A stretch of 64,000 bases of DNA, from assembly GCA_964035575.1 (NCBI GenBank), contig OZ037891.1, positions 558,001-622,000 on the forward strand, read 5' to 3'. This stretch comes from Rhynchopus sp. YZ270_cl-10. Its lineage: Eukaryota > Euglenozoa > Diplonemea > Diplonemida > Diplonemidae. Of the stretch, positions 22,397 to 33,230 are shown one piece after another (position 1 is the first letter of the stretch; each line of letters begins with the position of its first letter). Position numbers and translations under genes: made by a program. The notes under the pieces are model-generated. The model saw only the letters and a list, made by a program, of their open reading frames with translations, was not told where the DNA came from and ran no database searches.

Positions 22397-23572
22397 ATGG
22401 GATTTGGGAGAAAGGTGAAGCAGCTTTTTGGGCATTCCAATTCAACAGCAAATCCCAAAACAGTGTCATCGCCATGCGATACGTTGTCACCCCTTGATGC
22501 GTCTGACTCAGAGGAAAGCCGAGGGACAGTGTTTTCACAGCAGTCGGAACAGGAGACGCAGTTTGACTTTCTTCCGAGGGGGGAGACAATGGAGGAAGTT
22601 GAACGGATGGGGTCGTCTGAGTTGTTGTTGTACGCACCCATTGGGGTTGTGGGGAAGGGGGCAACAGCGACGGTCATCTCCGCTATAGACTCTTGGGGAC
22701 ACAAAGTTGCTTTGAAAGCCATTAAAAAAACGCAAATCCTCCAACGTCGTGTCAACCTCAACTGCATCCGCCGGGAGGTCTCCGTCCTCACTACCCTCTC
22801 CTCGGACCGCTCCGGGTACTTCCCCACCCTCCACACCACTTTCCAAACACCCGAAAAGCTTTTTTTCTCATTAACCTATTACCCCTCGAGCCTATCACAC
22901 TACATCGAGCAGCACTTTGCGGCCGGCATGCCTGAGTATCTTGCACGCCATTTTGGATGCCAAATCGTAACAGCGTTGGGTGCGCTCCATTCATATGGCA
23001 TAGTGTATTCGGATCTGAAACCAGATAACATCCTTCTTGACGCTGAAGGGAGGGTTTGTTTGGCAGATTTTGGGCTTTCAGAGTATGTTTCCGACTCTTC
23101 TGCAGTGGCAGGGACGTTACGGTATATCCCTCCAGAAATTTTGCAAAGTTGCGTCCAAGCTGCGCCATCAAAGGATTTGTGGGCGCTTGGTGTGCTTCTT
23201 CATCGTATGGTAGCTGCGACCTTTCCGTTTGACGGCCGCAATGCACCAGAAATCTCTCGGTCGATCGTTTCGGAAGAAGCAGGGCTCTCTTCTGAGCTGT
23301 CTGCACCTCTTGCTGTATTGATAGGAGGCCTTCTTCAGAAGGACCCCAAAGAGCGTTTCACCGTGCAGCAGGTCAAGACCTCCGAATGGATGGCAGCAGT
23401 CCCCAGCTGGGCCGCCGTGGACACCCGAACCCTACGTCTCCCCACCACAGCGCCACCTGTAGCAGAGGGTGTGGTCGAGAAGATATCCTCCTGGGGGGCC
23501 CTGCAAAAGCGAGAGCGTATTCTGGTCACCCCAGAACAGCAGGAGCTGTTCCATGGTCTTGAAGGGTTCTGA
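22397..23572 (+). CDS. Ser/Thr protein kinase (AGC-like) with altered catalytic loop
   Basis: 391 residues from the ATG at 22397, chosen because the kinase fold begins ~80 residues later and the frame upstream reads C-rich leader DNA. Kinase landmarks in order: glycine loop GVVGKGATATV (83-93), ATP-anchoring Lys107 in VALK, alpha-C Glu127, catalytic loop YSDLKPDN (204-211) with Asp206, DFG at 224-226, PPE at 245-247, D-L-W-A-L-G at 260-265, and Arg330 near the end. The HRD-type motif is Y-S-D here, so the usual Arg before the catalytic Asp is Ser205, which should weaken control by activation-loop phosphorylation. The core looks catalytically competent. The N-terminal 70 residues are Ser-rich and disordered. 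The last ~40 residues fall after the kinase domain and show no clear hydrophobic motif. Closest broad grouping by eye is AGC/PDK1-like. No intron. Confidence 0.88.
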   Translation: MGFGRKVKQLFGHSNSTANPKTVSSPCDTLSPLDASDSEESRGTVFSQQSEQETQFDFLPRGETMEEVERMGSSELLLYAPIGVVGKGATATVISAIDSWGHKVALKAIKKTQILQRRVNLNCIRREVSVLTTLSSDRSGYFPTLHTTFQTPEKLFFSLTYYPSSLSHYIEQHFAAGMPEYLARHFGCQIVTALGALHSYGIVYSDLKPDNILLDAEGRVCLADFGLSEYVSDSSAVAGTLRYIPPEILQSCVQAAPSKDLWALGVLLHRMVAATFPFDGRNAPEISRSIVSEEAGLSSELSAPLAVLIGGLLQKDPKERFTVQQVKTSEWMAAVPSWAAVDTRTLRLPTTAPPVAEGVVEKISSWGALQKRERILVTPEQQELFHGLEGF

Positions 23573-23698
23573 TGGAGAGAGAGAGAGTTGAGATGAAATT
23601 TTTTGGACGATTTGTTTTTTTTGTTCCGTAGGTTGATTTACTAAGAGTGTCGATCGAAATTAATTTTTTTTTTTTTGGTGTTCCCAGCATGCTGTCCT

Positions 23699-24451
23699 CT
23701 AAATCCGGTTTGCGATTTGGGATTTTCTATAAGAAAATTTTATAAGAAAATTTTATTTTTGCAGGTGAAAAAATTTTCGTATGGATATGGGGCAGTGTCT
23801 TTTTGAAATGGGGGCGCCCGGGGGGGTCAAAAGAGTAATGGTAGAAACGTGCACCATGGTTGAACCACGGGAGTTCTCTGGGGAACTGGGTTGCTGACCG
23901 CACCATGAAAGCTGTACCCTAAATTTTTTTTGCCTGCGGCGCCATTTTCCCTTTTTTGCTCCGCAAAAAAGGGTTCGTTGAGTGACTCTGTGGTGTAAAA
24001 AGCTAGATTTTTACACCCCGCTCCAAATTTTTTTTCGCCTGCGGCGCCATTTTATATACAGTTCCCAATGTTCCCTGGTCAGCAGCGCTGGAAATATTAT
24101 TGGGCAACAAAACAAGCTGACCCCCTTGAAATCTGGATTCCTGGATAAGACACTGGGGTGGGGGAAGAGAAAAATGTGACCACCCGCACTGCGGCCCTAC
24201 AACAGCAAAGAGAGAGGTTACAGAAAAAGCATGAAAAAAAATCCAAAAATGCAAAAAAAAAAAAAAAAAAAAAAAATGCAAAAAAAATGCAAAAAAAAAA
24301 AAAAAAAAAAAAAAAAACAAAAAGAATATCTCTCCAGTTGTGCGCGAAAAACTTTCGCGCGCAGCGCGAAATTTTTTTTTTCTATAAGAAAATTTTGCGA
24401 TTTGAAAAACAGAAAATCCCTGATTTTTCCCCGATTTTAAGGACATGCTTG
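23699..24451. mobile_element. Probable hAT-like transposon (753 bp)
   Basis: A candidate 8-bp duplication GTTCCCAG lies at 23691-23698 and 24452-24459. The ends are imperfect inverted repeats (CATGCTGTCCTCTAAATC against CAAGCATGTCCTTAAAATC) with shared subterminal CTATAAGAAAATTTT. The interior contains two CCTGCGGCGCC modules in the opposite orientation to those of the 5153-6018 element, the TTTTTTGCTCCGCAAAAAA hairpin, and a CGCGCGCAGCGCG hairpin near 24355. Confidence 0.6.
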
Positions 24452-24464
24452 GTTCCCAGTGCTT

Positions 24465-24570
24465 CCGCCGAACGGTGAGGCGTTTTTTTGCACTTCTCTT
24501 TAATTGTATGCTTTCATCTGGATGGCTGGGAAGCGTATGTCGGTCCGTCGGAGATGGTTGCATCGGTAAC
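24465..24570 (+). repeat. Family B copy followed by family C copy
   Basis: Family B: CCGCCGAACGGTGAGGCG, TTTTGCACTTCTCTTT (24465-24502). Family C: CTTTCATCTGGATGGCTGG, GTCCGTCGGAG (24508-24570). They begin 6 bases beyond the target duplication of the preceding transposon. Confidence 0.65.
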
Positions 24571-25073
24571 CACTTTTTGTTGTTGTTGTTGTTGTTTTGT
24601 AAGTTTACTAACCTTTCTCTGCTCTTCCCCCAGCCTCCTCTCAACCCAGAGCAAAAAGCAAACTAGGGATTGAACGAGGTTTGGGGAGAGTGTGTCTCCC
24701 ATTTTACCCACACACAACAATACATTCCCATTTCACCGCCCCCTTCCCAAAAAAAAAAAAAAAAAAAAGCAACTCTTGTTGATGAAAACTGGCAACACTT
24801 TTTGTTGTCTTTTGTATGACCACGAAAAAACATTTCATCACCCCTTTTTTCCCTGCCTTTAACCGCCTTCAAACGGGGGGTTTCTTTGCTTTTGTTTATC
24901 TATACCTGTACTTTCAATTCGTTGAAGTATATGAAATACTCGTTGTTTGCATTATCAGCTTTTTACTTCCAAAGGGAAATCATATCTGGTAATGCAGATA
25001 TTATAGAAGAAAAAAAACAACCACTTTCGATCACAGCGCGTCTTTAATTATATGACGTGGATACTATGTCTTT

Positions 25074-25120
25074 AGGTGACTAAGCACGAGAGGCTTAGGT
25101 TCTTCTTATAAACTTTTCTT
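25074..25120 (+). repeat. Dispersed repeat family A, consensus copy
   Basis: AGGTGACTAAGC, loop ACGAGAG, GCTTAGGTTC, TTCTTATAAACTTTTCTTT. Confidence 0.85.
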
Positions 25121-26068
25121 TATTTTTTTTTTTGATAGAAGTGACTAAACGGCTCATACCAGCTCACATTAAGTGCAACATGCGAAGTTTAGTTTGACAT
25201 CTTAGTTTTTTTTTTTTTTTGCTTTCGAAGGGCGATTGTTTTTTTTATTGTGTACAACTCGCTGTACGCTTTTGATATGTTCAGTGCATTGCGTTGTTCA
25301 TTTTCCTCAGACTATGTTTTCTTGTTCTTCATAGCTGGGTTGTGCGCATCTGGTATGTGCCAGGTGTGGCTCGTTTACGTGTGAAAAAAAAAAAAACAAA
25401 AAAATATGTGCGAAAAATTCCTCATAGAAGTGTCCTCTGGGTTTTGATAACCCACAGAAACCTTGTGTCTGGAGGCGCGCCCTTTTTTTCTTTTTTCTTT
25501 TCTTTTTTTTTTTTTTCAACGTTTTGCTTTTTTTTTTTTTTGCGTACCAAACCCTTTTATCAGAGTTACTATTTTCAACAGTTGATTATAGTCGCCACAC
25601 CGTCTTTTTAGGAAAGCTTGAAGAACGCTCCAAAAAACGATCAATATTGACGACCAGACCGGTCCACTGTATGTCTGCCTTGAGTCCCTACAGCCTCTCT
25701 TCCCAGGGAGGCACTGTGTGCGGACATGCTCCAAAAGGGAGTGTCCTGCTGTTGTTTGCGCCCCCCTTTCGCAAGATCCTTTTTGTTCGGAAGATGTGCC
25801 ATAGTTGGCACTGTGTGTTGTCACATTCCGTTGTAACAATCTTTTCAACAGATTATGTTCTGCTTCGGCGCTTTGCTAGGGGGCTCGGCTCTGAGCCTCT
25901 AGACCAACCCGCCCTCCCTCTTTTTAACATTTTTTGTCATTTTTTTTTTTTTTTTGTTTTTCTCTAACCCCCACCTTCCCCCCCTTTGGGGGGTGATGCT
26001 CCCGACTATTTGTGGATTTACTGATATTTTGATCTTTTGGTGAGGCTGAAACCTGTTATTCTGCAGTC
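25121..26068. other. Intergenic T-rich DNA, no gene seen
   Basis: Long T and A runs. A partial family B hairpin (CTCTGGGTTTTGATAACCCA) lies near 25436-25457. No frame has coding texture. Confidence 0.5.
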
Positions 26069-26076
26069 CACAAACG

Positions 26077-26831
26077 CAGGCATACTGCTAACTTTGCCGA
26101 AAGTGGAAAAAAGCAAAACGGCGACACCTTTTTTTTTTCCAGGCCAAAAAAAAAAAATTTCCCCCCATTGAAAGCGGTCGTCGCGCGCTTCGCGCGCGCC
26201 TCCCTGCCAACCACAGAGGGTATTATATAGCCCCCCTAGCCTCCACCAAAAAGGTGGTTTTGTGTGAGGCAGTCATTTTTTTCTGTGCGGAAAACTCAGC
26301 GAAAAATATTCTCGGGATTTTGTGATGCACGGCCAACCTACACCACCCCAACCCTTCTCTGCGGGAAAGCTTCCCTCCTCTGTGCCTTGGTAGCTTTCAG
26401 CCACTGGTGATCCGCAATCCGTAGTGGGTGTCCGCCTTCTTATCAGTAACCTTAGTAAATTTATAAAAGAAATGGTGACTATGGACTAACCAAAGGTTCC
26501 TGGCGAAGCCACGGTACGCAACATTTCAAAAATCGCGCTTAAAATTGCACTATTTTACAGCATGGGAAGGGTGTGATGTAAGCTTGCGCCGCAGGCGCAC
26601 GGTACGCTACTTTTATGATTTTGCCAGATCCTTTTTCTCAAAAAATGACGGCAGGAAACGGCGTTTTGTCGCGTTGAAAACGCCGTTTTCTCGGGGGGAA
26701 CGGCGCTTCGCCAATTTTGAAAACGGCGTTTTTTAAAAGGCAAAACGGCGAAACGGCGTTTTCAAAAAAAAATTTTTTGTGATTTTGGCCAAAAAGGCAA
26801 AACGGCGAAACGGCACTTAGCAATATGCCTG
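26077..26831. mobile_element. Non-autonomous hAT-like transposon (755 bp)
   Basis: The ends are CAGGCATACTGCTAAC and CAGGCATATTGCTAAG (reverse strand), with an exact 8-bp duplication CACAAACG at 26069-26076 and 26832-26839. The interior holds a GCGCGCTTCGCGCGC hairpin (about 26184), the GCGCCGCAGGCGC module (about 26587) and, toward the right end, many copies of AAAACGGCG in both orientations. There is no transposase. Confidence 0.88.
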
Positions 26832-27046
26832 CACAAACGCGTATATTTTTTTTTTTTGTGCGCTCGGCCACACCATCTTTTGTTACCCTGTCAGGCTGAG
26901 TGAACCTGCAAGGTTCATCATCTCGCCAACTTTTTCTTAAAAGGTGGAGCCTTTTTTAAAGAGAACCTATCCTTATCATTTCTGGTGACCAAGCGACGCT
27001 TAGATTTCGTTTTTTTTTTCCAATTTTTTTATTTCAGTACCCCTGC

Positions 27047-27880
27047 ATCCCGCCGATGAGGCGTTTGCACTTTTCAACTTCTCTCTTTATATTTTTTTTT
27101 GTGACGCTGTGCTATGTGCTCGCCCCGGTCTCGCTTTGCAGTGAGTGCAGTGATGTGGTTTTAACCTTCTCCCTTACTGCACATCCGTGGCATAACATGC
27201 ACAGTCTGATCAACAGAGAGAGGTCTTTTAGGTGACTATGAGAGAGTCATCTAAGCTTTTCTCTTCCCCCTTTTGGGAATTACACACATACATCCATAAA
27301 CAAAGAACAAAAAAGGTAGAGGCCTCCGTCCATACCGATTAAGTACAAAGCCTTCGGGCGACATTGTGTACAGATCCTACCTCGGTAGGTGATCGATACA
27401 ACAAAAAAAAAACCACTGAGTTCAAAACCCCATTTAGCTTCGCAACCTAGCCCGCATCTTGATTTTCTTTTGTTTACTTGATTGCTTACTTGATTCCGCA
27501 GCGGCTTCGAAGGGAGCCGCAAGCATGCTGACCGTGCTTCCAGCATCGTCAGCAATCTTTGATTCCCCCCGACCCAAAGGTGACTCAGCAGAGGCTTTCG
27601 TTCATCTTTTAAAGTTTTGTTTTTTAAGTCATTAGGTTTCCTTTTTACATCTACTGTAGGCTGCAGGGTACTTATGCTTTCATCTGGATGGCTGGCATCG
27701 TACAGTGCGTCAGTCGGAGGTGTGCATCAATAACTACAGTTTTTTTTTTTTAGAATTCTAAGAACTCATCATTTGTCGTCGCAAAATGCTCAAAGAGATA
27801 AAAGCACATCCATCTTTTGTCAAGGTTACCAATCACGCTGAGTCACTCGCTTAGGTTCATCTTACCAGCCTTTTCTTTAT
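27047..27880 (+). repeat. Dense cluster of dispersed repeats A, B, C and E
   Basis: In order, all + oriented: B (CCGCCGATGAGGCGTTTGCAC, split here as CCGCCGATGAGG and CGTTTGCAC, about 27052-27095), A-like (about 27230-27270), E (AGCCTTCGGGCGACATTG, CCTACCTCGGTAGG, 27341-27402), A (about 27578-27622), C (GGCTGCAGGG, CTGGATGGCTGGCATCGTA, GTCAGTCGGAGG, 27659-27740) and A (about 27821-27880). Nothing between them looks coding. Confidence 0.65.
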
Positions 27881-28717
27881 AGTGTCCTGCCTCTCTGAGG
27901 CGCCTGAGGTCATCAACTCCATTTGCTGTTAAAATTATTGTCATTTTTTCGGAGGGTTTTGCTGCAACCCACACATCGTAATGTTTCTTTCAGTGTCATA
28001 ATATGGACAGAAAGGGCAACAATGTGTCACAAATCCTTCTCCCATCCTTCCCCGACCTATTTCATGTGTACGCTCTCTGTGGGTATATGTACAACGATTT
28101 GCTCTTTTTGATGCCGTGCGATACAGAAGGTTATCAGGGTTGACTGTAGCACTTTTGAGGCTCAAGGTTCATCGTATAGTGTACCACTTTCTTTGTGTCA
28201 CGGAATAGCTTTTTTACATTACCCCCAGTGTATGGGGTGATCAGAGATATTTTCTACCATCTTTGTCATGAAAAAATTGCAAAAAAAAGGGAGAAAAAAA
28301 AAAATCACCCCCACTTCCCCCATATTCCACTCAAGCATAGTTCGTTCGCGTACGAATAATGATAGTGGAGACGAAAGGATCTGTATAAGGGAAACACCCA
28401 ACTTTTTGTTTTCCTCTCTCGATCCTCTCTCCCTCTCCCCCTCTACTTTTCAAAGGCAATCTGGTACTTCATTCAGATCCTTTTTTGTTGTTGTTTTTTT
28501 TTTTTTTTTTTGTTATTTTTCTCTCCACAAGAACACAACCCCCGACTCTTTTTCCCCCTACAACACCTTTCCTCCCCCCTCCCCCCTCCCCTTCTCATCA
28601 CACCACACCCTCCAGACATCACCCTCTCTCTCCCCTTACCCCTTCCCCTTCCCCTCTTTTCTTCTGCCCTGCCACCCAAACAACCCCCCCTCCCTTTTGG
28701 GTGGGGATCCGAAAGAA

Positions 28718-31609
28718 ATGCTTCGAATTGACATACCTTCACTTGCTGTGATTGTGTGTGCAACGTGTATAAGTAGTATCGCGTCGACAGCAGGGGGGTT
28801 GATGATGTACTATCAGGGGCTTGCGTCGTTGGAAGAATCTATTGACGCGACAAGCAGAGGTGAGATCATGATGATGCATCAAAGCTTTCGAAACGTGCTT
28901 TCCGAGGCGACAACCTCCGCTGCAGCCCTGAGGACCTTTACCTACTCGGAAACAGGCATTTCGTCGAATAATATGACACAATGGACTGACACCATCTCCG
29001 CCTTCTCTCATGCACTTCTTACTGGTAGTGGCCATGGACATCTTGCGGAGGCTGGAGTCACGTTAACCCCATATGACCCTAGCGTTCGTCCATTTTACAC
29101 TGCAATGTGGTACGACCCTATGAAAGATGGAAGCGATCAGTTGGTGCTTGCAGTGCACAACGACGATCCAATCTTGATGCCGAATGACAGTGTAGTGTTG
29201 ACGCAGGATGGGAAGGGGTTTGATACGGTGCTGCTTCGTACTTATGATGTTGATAAGACCGGTCGGAGGGGGGACTTTCTTTATGAATGGAATGGGCTTG
29301 GTGACACCATTGGGCCATTTGACGGTGTAGACATGAAAGAGCTTCAATCAAACCTCTCCGTCATCAATATGAAACCCATCCCCGAGAAGGGTCTCATCCC
29401 CAGCACTGCAGAAGACGCAATCACTGCATACTGGTGGGAAACCTTTCTGTGGCACTCCTCCGATGGATTTGTCCACGCCTTCCGCGCGCATATGACCGTC
29501 TACCAGCCCCCTCCACCTCCACACCCTTGGAGCATATACAAAGCAGTATCCATCAACGTCGGTTTATTACAACGCTCATTTCAACCGCCCTTTGTAAACT
29601 ACAAAAAGAAGAATCCGGATACAATAATGCTGGCACTTCAACGCAGGACATATCTTATTTATGCGTCGACAGAAGGGGGGTTGGTACCTCCTTGGTGTCA
29701 GGCTCCTGGAATGTCATCAGGAAATGGGGAGATCGATTGCGCATTTCAGGTCAGCAATATGTCGAAGGTGGTGCAGGCTGGAGTGGAGTACATTGTGGAT
29801 GTGCCGTTTGGTGAGTTTCGGAAAACGTCTTTAGCAGGGGAGGACACATTCATTCGACGTATGGACCTCAATTATTCAAATCTTGAGTTGATCTGGATGC
29901 GCCCTGCCTCCTCTGTACACGGCAAAGTACAAGAGGCCCTGTCGTTTCTCATTCTCTTTGTGGTTCTGGTTTTGGTATTTGACATTGTTGTGGCAGTGGT
30001 GGAGGTGGCTTACGTCGCGTTTCCATTGGCTCACCTTTCTAAAGCGATTTCTCTTATTGGGAAAATGCAGACAGAAGAAGCTGCAGACAGTATTCTAAAG
30101 TATCAGACCAAAGCGGTGATGGTGCGTGAAATTCGTACCCTTATTGACGGTATGGCGGTCACAGTGAAGCATTTACGTGAATTTCGAAGGTTCATGCCTG
30201 CAGTGCTCTTCGAGGAGGAGGTGGAATCGCAGGAGAACAACCCTCTAGTCAGCCCACGAAACCCTCCGGGGGTTACATCTCATTTTGCGACTGTAGCTTT
30301 TACGGATATTTGTGGGTCCACGAGGCTATGGGAGATAGACCACGAAGGCATGCGGCTAGCGCTCCGTGAACACAACAAAATTCTCCGAGAGCAGCTTGCC
30401 GCCGCCAACGGATACGAAGTGAAAACAATAGGCGACTCTTTCATGGTAGCCTTCGACAATATCTACGACGCCATCTCCTTTGGTGTGCACACCCAAAAGG
30501 CACTACGGAATTTGGTATGGCCATCCGGGGAGACCGGACTCAGCCTTCAGATCCGCATCGGAATTAACGAAGGAGAAGTTTCTATCGAAACGAACGGACT
30601 TCTTGGTCGATGCGACTATCATGGAATCACTGTCAACCGCGCAGCACGTTTAGAAGGGGTTTGTCCAGTAGGGGGCATCGCACTGTTGGACACAGTGTTG
30701 ACGGACTATAACATATCTGCGCAGTTTCCTGATATCCCTACCCGGTCTCTTGGTGCAATGGATTTGAAAGGAGTGGCAAAGAAGCTGCAGGTGACGGCGC
30801 TTATGGTGTCTCCGGGGTATGAGGATCTTACGTTGTCTGCGTCGTCATCGATGGGGTCGATGGCGAGCAGACTGAGGGAGGGGAGGGGTTCTGAGAAGTT
30901 CACGACGTACACCTCAGCGACGTTGGGCATGCTGCGTCTCGACCAAGAGAACGTTGCAGCCTCTGCGGCAACGGAGGAGGTGAACTACACCCTCGCCCGC
31001 ACGCTGTCGCAAATAGAACGCTACGAAGGCAAGATGATCGCCGTAGCGCTCCCATACATCTCCATCGGCTGGAACCTCTCCAAGCCCTGCCACTGCCACG
31101 CAACCATCTCCATCCGCTTAGCTGGCGTCATCGGAAGCACCATGACAAACGGGATTGCACTGTGCACAGCACAAACACTGTATGGGTATGCCGGGAACGG
31201 CGCGCAAGGGTTTGTGGTGTCGGCGGGGAAAGGGATGCAGGCGGTGTCCGACCTCTTTCTGCTGGCACAACGGTTTCGTACGATCCTGATTGCGTCAGAG
31301 GAACCCACCACGCTGGCTCCCTTCAAAGAAGCGTCAGTCTGCAGACGGATTACAGAGTGCTGTTCGGGCATGTGGTATTACGATGTGTATGAGCTGCGCC
31401 AGTCAATGATAATGGGGAACATCTTCGGCATGGACGAAGCAGAAGAAAGCCCAATAGATGCACAAGGTTCTTGGGGTAAACAATGTGTCAAAAATATGAA
31501 CAACGAGGACTACGAGGCTGTTGCGCAGTACAGCAGCGAGCGCATTATCGAATATGCGATTGCAGAGGCCGCTGCACATAAGGTTGAGCTTTCTTCAATA
31601 AAAGAATGA
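28718..31609 (+). CDS. Two-pass transmembrane adenylate cyclase-type receptor
   Basis: 963 residues from the ATG at 28718; upstream the frame reads C-rich leader DNA. Layout: membrane segment ~8-33, a ~375-residue outer region that looks like a sensory domain (N-glycosylation sequons such as NMT, NLS), membrane segment ~409-437, then a linker with a helical stretch before LREFRRFMP, as before many class III cyclases. The cyclase domain is ~520-700: metal Asp530 in FTDICGS, Asp573 in TIGDS, base-selecting Lys569 and Asp633 (adenine-type pair), and Asn640 and Arg644 in NRAAR. All key residues for making cAMP from ATP are present in one domain, which would act as a dimer. Residues ~790-905 resemble a second, worn cyclase half (GYAGNGAQGF, VVSAGKG, ILIASEEPT, YYDVYEL) without metal or base residues. 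No intron. It would couple an outside signal to cAMP at the surface or flagellar membrane. Confidence 0.9.
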   Translation: MLRIDIPSLAVIVCATCISSIASTAGGLMMYYQGLASLEESIDATSRGEIMMMHQSFRNVLSEATTSAAALRTFTYSETGISSNNMTQWTDTISAFSHALLTGSGHGHLAEAGVTLTPYDPSVRPFYTAMWYDPMKDGSDQLVLAVHNDDPILMPNDSVVLTQDGKGFDTVLLRTYDVDKTGRRGDFLYEWNGLGDTIGPFDGVDMKELQSNLSVINMKPIPEKGLIPSTAEDAITAYWWETFLWHSSDGFVHAFRAHMTVYQPPPPPHPWSIYKAVSINVGLLQRSFQPPFVNYKKKNPDTIMLALQRRTYLIYASTEGGLVPPWCQAPGMSSGNGEIDCAFQVSNMSKVVQAGVEYIVDVPFGEFRKTSLAGEDTFIRRMDLNYSNLELIWMRPASSVHGKVQEALSFLILFVVLVLVFDIVVAVVEVAYVAFPLAHLSKAISLIGKMQTEEAADSILKYQTKAVMVREIRTLIDGMAVTVKHLREFRRFMPAVLFEEEVESQENNPLVSPRNPPGVTSHFATVAFTDICGSTRLWEIDHEGMRLALREHNKILREQLAAANGYEVKTIGDSFMVAFDNIYDAISFGVHTQKALRNLVWPSGETGLSLQIRIGINEGEVSIETNGLLGRCDYHGITVNRAARLEGVCPVGGIALLDTVLTDYNISAQFPDIPTRSLGAMDLKGVAKKLQVTALMVSPGYEDLTLSASSSMGSMASRLREGRGSEKFTTYTSATLGMLRLDQENVAASAATEEVNYTLARTLSQIERYEGKMIAVALPYISIGWNLSKPCHCHATISIRLAGVIGSTMTNGIALCTAQTLYGYAGNGAQGFVVSAGKGMQAVSDLFLLAQRFRTILIASEEPTTLAPFKEASVCRRITECCSGMWYYDVYELRQSMIMGNIFGMDEAEESPIDAQGSWGKQCVKNMNNEDYEAVAQYSSERIIEYAIAEAAAHKVELSSIKE

Positions 31610-32654
31610 AAAAAGGCGCTGAACTAGATTTATTATCAACCTTGCTTTTGGTACCTGTTTGCAAAACAATCCCATGGTCGTGTGTTTCCTTCGAATTTGA
31701 TTTTTATCGAATTTTCAAGGCATTTTTTTTTGCACTCCTATTTCTTTGGGTGCGGGTAAGTCACGGTTTCCTTTTACATCTTCTGTTGTTGGCCACAGGG
31801 TACTTATGCTTTCACATTCTTTTCCAAGAATGGTAAAATCTTTGTAAAAAAAAACTTGGTCAGGGGCTTTTTTTTTCGCCCCTAATATTTGACCGCGGTG
31901 AAGACTTCATCCTACGAGTTCTCTATTTCAAGGTGGCTATTTTTAGTCACGTAAGGGATTAGGTTCATCTTGTCTTAAGCCTTTCTATTCTATTTGTTGT
32001 AGGCTGCAGGTACTTTGTGCTTTCATCCGGATGGCTGGCATCGTACGTGGGTCAGTCGGAGATGCCCTATTCCCCCCCCTAACACGTAGTGTATTAATAA
32101 ACAAGAAAGCCAACGTTCAGATCTTGTATAACAGTATTTCCCCTTGAATCCTTTCACCTTTGCGCCAAGATTTTTACCCCCCCTATTTGGCTGAGTTCAA
32201 CGAAAAACACTGTTATTTTTAACGTTATCAAGATCAGTTGGTGGATGATATTGTCTACCTTTTTTGTTTTTGCATATCAGATTCTTGACAACAGTAAATG
32301 GCAGAGATGGAAGTACCTGCCCGCTTGTTTATTATTTTGAAAAACATGGTTTTGTATTACCGTAGACACCCCGAGGGATGAGGCTTTACTGTACCAAACG
32401 CCTTTGCGTAACCGCCGACAATCTCTCCTGTGTCAGATAACACACTGACAATGTTTAAATTGCTCTCTGCCGGACCATCGTCAGATGGGGTGAAGCAGAC
32501 GGGGCGGGGATGGGGGCGGGTTTTGCTTCACTCCTCTTTCGTGGCTCGGGGGAGGTGAGCGTTTTCTTTCCATGTTATCACCCCCTTCCCAGTCAGGATT
32601 GGGAAATGACTGTGTGCTTGCTTGCAGTTTCCCTGTAAGCACTCCAAGTGCAAC

Positions 32655-32740
32655 GCTCTGGGGGTTCGATAACCCGCGGAGTGTCAGTGCCTGTGTCGCA
32701 GAGGCGTTTTACACTGTCAACTTCACTTTCTTTTTGAGGT
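32655..32740 (+). repeat. Dispersed repeat family B copy with full 5' hairpin
   Basis: CGCTCTGGGGGTTCGATAAC, CCGCGGAGTGTCAGTGCC, CAGAGGCG, then a T/C tail. GGGTT and AACCC pair around CGAT, and CTC and GAG can extend the stem. Confidence 0.75.
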
Positions 32741-32910
32741 ATCCCTTGAGGGTGTGGTGAGAGGCGCTTTTGCTTGCGCAGTGTGTGCGGGTGTTTTTTT
32801 GTTGTTGTCGCGTTCACAAAAAACAAAACATACTGCTCTGTTTTTGCACACACTACTGTTATGATTTTTTTTCCTCTCCAATTTTTACTGTTCAGTTGAC
32901 AACGTCCACA

Positions 32911-32989
32911 CGACGGTGAAGTAAGTTACATTACATGTGACAAAAGTTACTTGTATCACCACATGTAACACACCGTTACTTCACCGTCG
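32911..32989. mobile_element. Foldback MITE-like element (79 bp)
   Basis: The 14-bp ends CGACGGTGAAGTAA are perfect inverted repeats, with an inner ACATGTG/CATGT pair. Confidence 0.75.
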
Positions 32990-33230
32990 GGCAGAGTTTC
33001 CTTGAGGGGGGGAATACCACTATTTCACATACCCGTTTCCACGGGAAGAGTTTTATGGCTATTCTAAAACAAAAAAAATATATAGAACATACAAAGCGGG
33101 GAACCGGGTTTTGCAGATTTTTTTTTGAATCGGACACTGATCCAATTTTTATCTTTTTCTATTTCCCCCCCCCCCCCCCCCCCCCAAACATCACCCAACT
33201 ACGCTCCCCTATTCAGAGTCTGCAGACAAC

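Larger units (their letters stand above)
31610..33230. other. Intergenic DNA with family B and C repeats
   Basis: Contains a partial family C (about 31786-31816), a good family C (32001-32065), a good family B (about 32655-32740) and a foldback (32911-32989). The stretch before the next ATG has a C-run of about 22 bases. No gene is visible. Confidence 0.55.
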
